From: Candidatus Zhuqueibacterota bacterium
Lineage (GTDB): Bacteria; Zhuqueibacterota; Zhuqueibacteria; Residuimicrobiales; Krinioviventaceae
NCBI GenBank assembly: GCA_003854995.1
Contig: RQOI01000329.1
Location: forward strand, 1 to 5,488
Direction: 5' to 3'
Length of the DNA: 5,488 nucleotides
The position numbers and the translations under genes are program-made. The notes beneath the pieces are model-generated. The model saw only the letters and a list, made by a program, of their open reading frames with translations, was not told the DNA's origin and searched no databases. This document shows, one piece after another, positions 1 through 5,488 of the stretch (the first letter of the stretch is position 1; every line of letters begins with the position of its first letter).

Positions 1-252
1 AAAGGTCCAGGGGACAGACTCTTCCGCGCCCAGACTGGTTTTTCGAATCTCATCGCGCGGCGGCCTGCCGGTGATGCCGCACAGATAGAGATGGTCAAGT
101 TGTACGGCATCGGCGGTGCGAAAGATGGCGCCGACGTTATGGAGACTGCGAATGTCGTCCAGCAAAGCGACAAAAGGATAGCGCGGCCTTTTTTGTAATT
201 CTTGCAGAGTGGGACGCTTTTGTCTTGCTTCTGCAAAAGAGAGTTTTCGCAT
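1..252 (-). CDS. SpoU/TrmH-family RNA 2'-O-methyltransferase, N-terminal 84 residues (3' end cut by window)
   Basis: Reading from the ATG at 252 to the window edge gives an uninterrupted 84-residue N-terminus. It contains SPOUT motif 1 of the SpoU/TrmH class, HNVGAIFRTADA at about 38-49, with the conserved Asn39, Gly41 and the likely catalytic Arg45. Next come LYLCGITGRPP (56-65) and IRKTSLGAEESVPW (69-82), both typical of small TrmH-like enzymes. Such enzymes transfer a methyl group from S-adenosylmethionine to a ribose 2'-OH in tRNA or rRNA. The C-terminal motifs 2 and 3, which form the knotted cofactor pocket, lie outside the window, so activity and substrate cannot be judged. Only about 25 residues precede the catalytic fold, so there is no L30e-like RNA-binding domain as in RlmB. 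An in-frame TAG directly precedes the ATG, which fixes the start near here; no Shine-Dalgarno is visible. The gene follows the Omp85 gene on the same strand, but no functional link is implied. Confidence 0.9.
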   Translation of the reverse strand, partial: MRKLSFAEARQKRPTLQELQKRPRYPFVALLDDIRSLHNVGAIFRTADAVQLDHLYLCGITGRPPRDEIRKTSLGAEESVPWTF

Positions 253-333
253 CTAATACATCATTTTATAAACCCATTCAGCAGCGCTGAACATTCCCGC
301 GCCGCAGACAAAAGTGGCCAATGCCGTAGTCAA
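253..333 (-). CDS. Possible small ORF (26 aa) linking the Omp85 and TrmH genes
   Basis: The 77-bp gap between the Omp85 stop and the TrmH start can be read in one frame from a TTG that overlaps the Omp85 stop (TTGA) to a TAG that abuts the TrmH ATG. The peptide would be mostly hydrophobic in its first half (LTTALATFVCGAGMF) and end SAAEWVYKMMY, compatible with a short membrane-inserted or membrane-bound segment. In favour are the exact stop/start junctions at both ends and the lack of a separate ribosome-binding site for the TrmH gene. Against are the short length, the non-ATG start with no clear Shine-Dalgarno, and no family I recognise. An internal ATG (GMF) would give only 13 residues. It could equally be plain intergenic DNA. 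Confidence 0.25.
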   Translation of the reverse strand: MTTALATFVCGAGMFSAAEWVYKMMY

Positions 334-2105
334 AACTCGTTCACCAAACCGACGTGCAGGAGGCCGCTCATCAAACCCTGCTTTTCGCCATAGGCCAGGC
401 CATAGTCAATGCCCATGATGCCGAGTCCGGTTTCCAGTCGCACGCCAAAGCCATAGCCGATCTTGAACTCATCGACGAGCGCGGTCGGATTCTCCGCATG
501 ATAATAGCCGATATCGCAAAACAAAAAAGCGCGCGAACGCGGCCCTAAAAGATAGCGATATTCCATATTCGTCCACGCGATGCTGGCGCCTCTGAACTGG
601 TCTTCGCGATAGCCGCGCAGGGAGCGCGTGCCGCCCAGGCGATATTGATCCGGGAGCGGAATGAACTTTTCCGAGCTGGTAATTTGACGACCGTGCAGGG
701 AGAGCGCCACAAGCTGGCGACGGAATGTTGGAATGTAAAAATCGATGTCAATGACAAGTCGTTTATTGTTGACCTGGCGATCCAGACTGTAATCATTCAT
801 GATCTGTTCCGGTCCGAGATTCTTTTTGACGCCGGCTTCGACAGAGGTGAAGTAGTAAACGCCGTACCTCGGATTGAGCAGATCGTCGCGTGAATCGTAA
901 CGAATGCCGATGGAGGCGCTGACGGTTTCACTTTTCGGAATGCCCAGCAGGTAGCTGCCCATGGAATCGGGAAGGATGCTCATTTTTTTCGCGTCCGCAA
1001 TGACAGCCACGTTTTCGAGCAGCGGCATCGTCAGGTCGAATCCATACTCTCGTTGAATATAGGTCGAATCTTGAATGAGCTGACTGAATCCGGCGCCGAG
1101 ATGCAGCGGCAGGCCGGCGACCCAGGGTTCCTGATAGTGAAAGGTCATGTCTTGCGATGACCTGTCCCGCTTTTGCCAGTACGCGGCGAAAGCGCGTCCG
1201 GTTCCGAACAGGTTGCCGAGATTGATGTTGATCAGGCCGGTGAAATAGCCTTTTTCCACGTCTGTGCCCGGAGAGTAACCAACCACGCCATCAAACGAGC
1301 TGGTGTTGCCCTCCTCCACCTGAAGGAGCAGGCCGCCCGCATCGCCCTCGGCGAGGAAGACGGTCGGTTCGTGCACGCGCCGAAAATAGCCCAATTTCAT
1401 CAGTCGTGCTGGAATCTTGGCCACCTTGTTATAATCGTAAACATCACCTTCCCTGATTCTGATTTCTCTTCTGATGACCTTGTCTTTGGTCACCTCGTTG
1501 CCGATGATCTGGATTTCCTGGATCAGCAGGCGGGGGCCTTTTGATGTTTTGAAAACAAAGTCCAGCCGGTCGTTCTGCTCGGTCGAATCCAGGCGTATCG
1601 ATTGCAGATCATACTTGGCGAACGGAAAGCCCTGTTTTTCAAAGTCTGTGATGCTTTCATGCAGATCGCGCTCCAATTTTGCATGATCCAGAGGTCTGCC
1701 GCTCTTGGTGTAAAATGACCCTTGCACCTTTTCAGTTTCAGTCGAATCCAATCCCGCGAGTACGAGTTGTCCGGTTTCGACGGCTTTGCCTTCTCGAATG
1801 TAAAAATGAACGGACGCGCCGCTGCTGTCGGGCAAAATGGAATAGATGAGCGAATCGATTCGGGTGTACAGCAGCCCTTCGGCCTGATATCCCTGCAGAA
1901 CAGAAGTGGCTTTTTGCGGCAGTTCGGCTGGATTGAATGGATCGCCCTTTTGCAGTCCAGCCCATCTTTGCACGTTTCGTTTTGATATACGATGCACACC
2001 AAAGAACTCGATCTCGGTGATGGGGATGCGTTTTTGTGATTCCTGCGCCAGTGCCGGCGTGACCAGAAAAAGCAGCGCAAGATATGTCAGGACAGATTTT
2101 TTCAT
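330..2105 (-). CDS. Omp85-superfamily (BamA/TamA-like) outer-membrane assembly protein with three POTRA domains
   Basis: This is a complete 591-residue protein. Residues 1-20 are a clear signal peptide (MKKS, hydrophobic core, cleavage after ALA before QES). Three POTRA-like beta-alpha-alpha-beta-beta units follow at about 27-104, 106-189 and 192-265; the first starts with ITEIEFFGVHRIS and the third with IQEIQIIGNEVTKDKVIRRE. The membrane barrel spans about 270-591, with the family hallmark YRLGGTRSLRGYRE at 488-501 (the R-G-Y of conserved loop 6 is 497-499). The C-terminus ends in Phe, a normal beta-signal. Family members insert or export beta-barrel proteins across the outer membrane. Length and three POTRAs resemble TamA (about 580 residues) more than housekeeping BamA (five POTRAs, about 800), but three-POTRA proteins also serve other roles, so I give no symbol. 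The start is supported by the signal peptide; it sits 12 bp after the upstream stop with only weak GA-rich sequence for ribosome binding, suggesting translational coupling to the giant barrel gene. Confidence 0.93.
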   Translation of the reverse strand: MKKSVLTYLALLFLVTPALAQESQKRIPITEIEFFGVHRISKRNVQRWAGLQKGDPFNPAELPQKATSVLQGYQAEGLLYTRIDSLIYSILPDSSGASVHFYIREGKAVETGQLVLAGLDSTETEKVQGSFYTKSGRPLDHAKLERDLHESITDFEKQGFPFAKYDLQSIRLDSTEQNDRLDFVFKTSKGPRLLIQEIQIIGNEVTKDKVIRREIRIREGDVYDYNKVAKIPARLMKLGYFRRVHEPTVFLAEGDAGGLLLQVEEGNTSSFDGVVGYSPGTDVEKGYFTGLININLGNLFGTGRAFAAYWQKRDRSSQDMTFHYQEPWVAGLPLHLGAGFSQLIQDSTYIQREYGFDLTMPLLENVAVIADAKKMSILPDSMGSYLLGIPKSETVSASIGIRYDSRDDLLNPRYGVYYFTSVEAGVKKNLGPEQIMNDYSLDRQVNNKRLVIDIDFYIPTFRRQLVALSLHGRQITSSEKFIPLPDQYRLGGTRSLRGYREDQFRGASIAWTNMEYRYLLGPRSRAFLFCDIGYYHAENPTALVDEFKIGYGFGVRLETGLGIMGIDYGLAYGEKQGLMSGLLHVGLVNEF

Positions 2106-2117
2106 TGTTACATGTTC

Positions 2118-5100
2118 TCATCTGAAAGCGGCCGTGACCTGGGCCCGGCCGGTATGAATGACGCGCTCTCGTTCCGGTTCACTGCGGCCAGAGTATGAGA
2201 GAGTGGCCTGAATGACGCTTGACAGGCGATAATCGAATCGAATATCCCAGCGAGTCGATTGTCCGGCGCTGCGGCCGTTCGCCATCTCGTACGGCAACAC
2301 GCGATCGCTGGGAGCAGCATTGACAAAGCTCCATTCAAACTCGCTGCTCAGTCGACCGCGATTGCGAATCGAATAGGTGACTCTCGGCACGAGCGCAAAA
2401 GAGTGCACCTGCGTGGGCGTCTCATAGACGACATCCTCTTCCCATGACAGGCGAGCTTCCAGGGCAATTTTGACGACTGTCGTCGGCGTATACGACAGAT
2501 CCGAATTCAGCTGGGTGGCACGTACATCTCGATTTTGTTTACCGGCATAATTGAAAAAACGCGCCGTCCTTTTTTTGCTGATTTCTGACTGCGAGCTGAA
2601 GAGCTGAGACAGGCGAGCCGTGATGCGCAGAGCGTCTTCGCGTTCGTTGCGCTGTTCGCCACCCTCGAGGAACTGATTGTTCAATTCATCGCGGGTCAGG
2701 TAGCGATAGCGCAGCGAAAAATCGCGATTCCGTTCAAACAGATAGAGATCCTGACGAAACTGCAGATAGCCGAGGATCGTGGCGCCGGGTTGGCGGAAGG
2801 TGCTCTGGCGCAGCAGGTAAACATCCATCGCGTCATCGGTCTGCGATCGTTCCTCCAGGGCGACGTAGGTTTCGGATGACACGGCGCGCAGGGACTTTTT
2901 CCAGAACGAGTCAGTGACGCTGTCAGAGGAGGTCGTGGCGAACAGGTTGTTCGGTTCCAGACGGACGCGAGAGCTCGTCTTCATCTCAATGGTCGGTATC
3001 AGCTGATCGGTGGTGAGGATTCGCAACACGTGATCGCCGAGCGGATCATAGACATATTCATTCAATCTTTCATCATAACGGTAAGCGCCTTCCCCCTCCT
3101 GCACTTCTAGGTAGACCCGCTCTTTTTTAGCCGTCGCGGTGTTGGAAATCATATAGTTGAGGTTGGCGTTCAGGGCGCGTTTCCACGGCGTCAACTGCAT
3201 GCGTAATTCGGCCAGGTCTGTCCTGCTGTCCATTTGGCTGTTCGTATATGTTTTGTTGCGGTGCGTCAGATCGAGGGAGGCGGTGAAATCCTTGACCCGG
3301 TCGAGTTGAATCTGCAGGTTCTTCGTGTTGGCAAAAGACTTGTCGCGAAACTGTTCCGCTCCGGCATAGTCTTTGTCATCCCGTTGCGACAGGCGGCCGG
3401 CGACGAGCAGCTTGCTGAAAGGTCGCAGCTCCAGTCCGCCGGTGATGTCGTCGAATTTGAATCCGGTGTAAAGCGTATCCGCCCAGTTCTCCTTTTGCAC
3501 CTCGCCCTCGTATCTGAAAAAGGGCTTTACTTTCCAGATGTTCCATTCAGCGTCGCCGCGCTGCCGCCACCAGTCGGCGTCTCGATCCTGATTCAGGTTC
3601 TGCCGGTCAATTTTTTCCAATCGATAATTGAAGGATGGCATCTTTTTATATTTAAAGTAATTTTCGATCTGCCAGCGATCCGATTTGAAATAGGCGCCTT
3701 TTTTGATGTCGCCGAATTCACCGCCGATGCCGATTCCCTGGAGCGGCTCGTAGAGGGCGCGAAATTCCCGAACGACCTCCTCCCTGCCGGATGAATCGGG
3801 CAAATCCCATCGACGCGTGTACTCTATCTCGGTCGTTCGATCAATGTCTGCAAAGTTGTTTTGGACGCTTTTATATTTCCCGCTCAGGGTCAGGTCGCCC
3901 ATATTTTTGCCGAACAATTTGATGTTCCTGGGCCGAATATCGAGCCCATAATTATGAGCGAGACCCACGTCATTATCCGCGTCAAAGGCAGAAAAAGAGT
4001 TTTGATCCAGGTTGCTCAAGGCGTATTCGCTGGAAAAATTGACAAAGGATAAAGGCGAGAAATTCATTGACAGATCAAGGATGTCATGACTTTTGGGGAG
4101 TGGTAGAACGAGGACCGGCGCGAATTGTCCTTCGCCTGGCCCGACATAGCTGTAGGCCGCGCTGCCGGCATACTGATAGCTGCCGAGACCAGGCCCGACG
4201 TCGGAAAATGTCACGTTATAGTCGCCCAGCTGTTCGCCGGCATAGACATAGATGCTGTCGATTTTTGTATAGCGCCCCTTTTCCGGTCCAACATAGGTCG
4301 CGCCATCGATGACGGCCTTCATCTGATCATCGCCGGCCTGCTGCAGGATTTTTTTATAGTCATCGGTGAGGGCAAAGTCGAGAGGATTCTCTTCATCATC
4401 CGCCTCGTGCAGATAGACAGTGCCGACGCGTAGTCGATTCTTCCACAGGTTTGCATTCACCGAAGCGGAGTAGAGATTGCGCCGGTACTGCTCATCCGAA
4501 TACTGAAAGTCCACGGTGATGCGCGAGTCAGAAGTGATCAGGCGGCGGCGCGAAAAGGTGATCTGGGCTGCGGCATAGTCGATGATATAATCGTTCGTCT
4601 CGCCGCGCACCATCAGTTCGCCATCGATGAAGACGCGTTCAGTGCCGGCCAGCACAATGATGTAACTTTGGCCGCGATCGCCCTTGAGCTGATAGGGTCC
4701 CTGGTTGCCCTCCTGGCCGTTGAATTGCAGGGAGTGATATTTGCCGCGCGAGACGGCTGCTGAGGCGCGCGCCTGAATTTTATCGTAATTGGCCTCCCCC
4801 ATCGCACCCTGCAGTTTGCGATTGTACTGGGCAAATTGCGTTTCGTCATAGGCGATCTGAAAATCGCCCATTGTGGCGGCCAGTTCAGTTGATTTTATCT
4901 GGATGAAGACCTTGTCGATCTCTTGCAGGTTTTGCGTTGTGCCTTCCGGCTGAATGGGCGTCGTCTGGTCTGTCAGTGCGGCGACGATTTCGACATTGTC
5001 GCCGACTTTGCCGCTGACGTTAATGTTGAGCGCGGAATTGACTTTCAAGCCTCGGTTCGATCCGACCGTGACGCCGCGGGTGATGCTGCCGCTTTTGCTC

Positions 5101-5488
5101 AGGCTGGCGGCATAGTCCTCCTGCTCGGGTGCGGTTGTGCGGATTTGCTCAGCCGATGCCGGCGCGCCAAAGACGCGATACTGGATTGGCCGATGGGCAT
5201 AGCTCTTTTGCAGCGGCGCCGGCACGATCTTGTAGAGAATCCGGATTTTGACGTCTGCCGCGATGGGTTCAGGAAATCGCAATTCACCGGCGATATAATT
5301 CAAAGCAAACGCATCGTCGGGCTGCCGGACATCATTCAAAAACACCTGCACAGAGTTTTCGATGATGAGGCTGTCGGGAAGCAGGTAGGGGCCGCGGCGA
5401 CCTTCGCCCATGATGACGAGATCTTTATCAAAAAGAGAAATGGACTCGATCTTGCCCGTCTGGACCTTGCCCGTCTGGACCTTGCCCG
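2118..5488 (-). CDS. Giant predicted outer-membrane beta-barrel/surface protein, 5' partial (uncharacterised FCB-type family)
   Basis: The reading frame is open to the window edge: 25 further codons precede the first ATG (5411), which has no Shine-Dalgarno, so the real start and any signal peptide lie outside. About 1,122 residues are visible. Numbered from the ATG at 5411, residues 6-62 and 237-306 are two copies of one module (GPY near the start, then a hydrophobic strand, DG/ND turn, DY, G/A, I/L-x-F). Between them, residues 108-210 form a dense block including GVTVGSNRG, GKVGDNVEI, TPIQPEGTTQ and MGDF. Residues 373-432 carry three VGPxxGxY/F motifs, and EGEGAYRYD recurs at about 772-780. 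From ~445 to the end the sequence is long runs of alternating polar/apolar strands rich in Tyr, Trp, Phe and Arg with charged turns, as in large barrels; the last strand ends AAFR. The exact function is not known to me. An outer-membrane location is inferred from this pattern and from the Omp85 gene 12 bp downstream. No frameshift is seen. Confidence 0.8.
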   Translation of the reverse strand, partial: GKVQTGKVQTGKIESISLFDKDLVIMGEGRRGPYLLPDSLIIENSVQVFLNDVRQPDDAFALNYIAGELRFPEPIAADVKIRILYKIVPAPLQKSYAHRPIQYRVFGAPASAEQIRTTAPEQEDYAASLSKSGSITRGVTVGSNRGLKVNSALNINVSGKVGDNVEIVAALTDQTTPIQPEGTTQNLQEIDKVFIQIKSTELAATMGDFQIAYDETQFAQYNRKLQGAMGEANYDKIQARASAAVSRGKYHSLQFNGQEGNQGPYQLKGDRGQSYIIVLAGTERVFIDGELMVRGETNDYIIDYAAAQITFSRRRLITSDSRITVDFQYSDEQYRRNLYSASVNANLWKNRLRVGTVYLHEADDEENPLDFALTDDYKKILQQAGDDQMKAVIDGATYVGPEKGRYTKIDSIYVYAGEQLGDYNVTFSDVGPGLGSYQYAGSAAYSYVGPGEGQFAPVLVLPLPKSHDILDLSMNFSPLSFVNFSSEYALSNLDQNSFSAFDADNDVGLAHNYGLDIRPRNIKLFGKNMGDLTLSGKYKSVQNNFADIDRTTEIEYTRRWDLPDSSGREEVVREFRALYEPLQGIGIGGEFGDIKKGAYFKSDRWQIENYFKYKKMPSFNYRLEKIDRQNLNQDRDADWWRQRGDAEWNIWKVKPFFRYEGEVQKENWADTLYTGFKFDDITGGLELRPFSKLLVAGRLSQRDDKDYAGAEQFRDKSFANTKNLQIQLDRVKDFTASLDLTHRNKTYTNSQMDSRTDLAELRMQLTPWKRALNANLNYMISNTATAKKERVYLEVQEGEGAYRYDERLNEYVYDPLGDHVLRILTTDQLIPTIEMKTSSRVRLEPNNLFATTSSDSVTDSFWKKSLRAVSSETYVALEERSQTDDAMDVYLLRQSTFRQPGATILGYLQFRQDLYLFERNRDFSLRYRYLTRDELNNQFLEGGEQRNEREDALRITARLSQLFSSQSEISKKRTARFFNYAGKQNRDVRATQLNSDLSYTPTTVVKIALEARLSWEEDVVYETPTQVHSFALVPRVTYSIRNRGRLSSEFEWSFVNAAPSDRVLPYEMANGRSAGQSTRWDIRFDYRLSSVIQATLSYSGRSEPERERVIHTGRAQVTAAFR
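5451..5488 (-). repeat. 15-bp in-frame tandem repeat encoding TGKVQ units
   Basis: The unit cttgcccgtctggac (plus strand) occurs at 5451-5465, identically at 5466-5480, and begins a third time at 5481-5488, where the window ends. In the giant barrel gene's frame it reads GKVQTGKVQTGKIES, i.e. pentapeptide TGKVQ repeated; the two leftover bases at the edge (CG) fit another Thr codon. The unit is a multiple of three, so gain or loss of copies would keep the frame. The total copy number is unknown because the array runs out of the window. Confidence 0.9.

Noticed and set aside
1..10. The 9-mer aaggtccag at the window start recurs inverted in the tandem repeat at the window end, hinting at terminal inverted repeats
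   Set aside because: The copy at the start lies in a well-conserved coding motif (VPWTF) of the TrmH gene and the other in the TGKVQ repeat. Nine bases is short, there are no transposase or target-site features, and chance explains it.
277..291. Palindrome ttcagc-agc-gctgaa (6-bp stem, 3-nt loop) considered as a terminator
   Set aside because: The stem is short and no T-run follows on either strand; it also sits 24 bp before the TrmH start, where a strong terminator would cut off that gene.
1738..2121. Minus-strand frame starting at an ATGA overlap with the giant gene's stop (127 codons)
   Set aside because: The ATGA overlap looks attractive for translational coupling, but the frame is a shifted shadow of the Omp85 gene, whose signal peptide and POTRA domains fix the real frame from 2105.
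3234..3794. Long plus-strand open frame (186 codons) antisense to the giant barrel gene
   Set aside because: It lies wholly inside a strongly supported coding region, has no recognisable domain or start signal, and is the kind of open frame expected opposite a gene of this composition. The same holds for the plus-strand frames at 1173-1544 and 4125-4433.
5409..5411. ATG at 5411 as the true start of the giant protein
   Set aside because: The frame stays open upstream to the window edge with protein-like sequence (SISLFDKDLVI) and the TGKVQ repeat. There is no Shine-Dalgarno, and the ATG is not followed by a signal peptide, which an outer-membrane protein needs.

Overview
This window is a compact, gene-dense stretch from a Gram-negative (diderm) bacterium. 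All supported genes lie on the minus strand, so transcription runs from high to low coordinates. The style of the large beta-strand-rich protein suggests the wider FCB group or relatives (Calditrichota/KSB1, Ignavibacteria, Zixibacteria and Marinimicrobia-like lineages). The cues are paired 'GPY...DG...DY..DY..G.I.F' modules, repeated VGPGxGxY motifs, and an Omp85 gene directly downstream. This placement is from memory of such proteins, not from a search.

Layout in transcription order: (1) 5488-2118, the C-terminal ~1,122 residues of a very large predicted outer-membrane beta-barrel/surface protein. Its start lies outside the window, and it runs into the window through a 15-bp in-frame tandem repeat. 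(2) 2105-330, a complete 591-residue Omp85 (BamA/TamA superfamily) protein with a signal peptide, three POTRA-like domains and a 16-strand-type barrel; it starts 12 bp after the previous stop. (3) 333-253, a possible 26-codon ORF that begins on a TTG overlapping the Omp85 stop and ends directly against the next start codon. (4) 252-1, the N-terminal 84 residues of a SpoU/TrmH-family RNA 2'-O-methyltransferase, cut by the window edge.

The tight spacing and common strand suggest one operon. The most interesting biology is the pairing of an uncharacterised giant barrel-like protein with its own Omp85 protein. The large protein has an N-proximal block that recalls the architecture of SprA (the type 9 secretion translocon), though only loosely. 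A reasonable hypothesis is that the Omp85 protein inserts or partners with the giant protein in the outer membrane. No mobile element, CRISPR array, tRNA, rRNA or convincing terminator was seen. The only non-coding stretches are the 12-bp gap and the 77-bp gap, and the latter may itself be coding.
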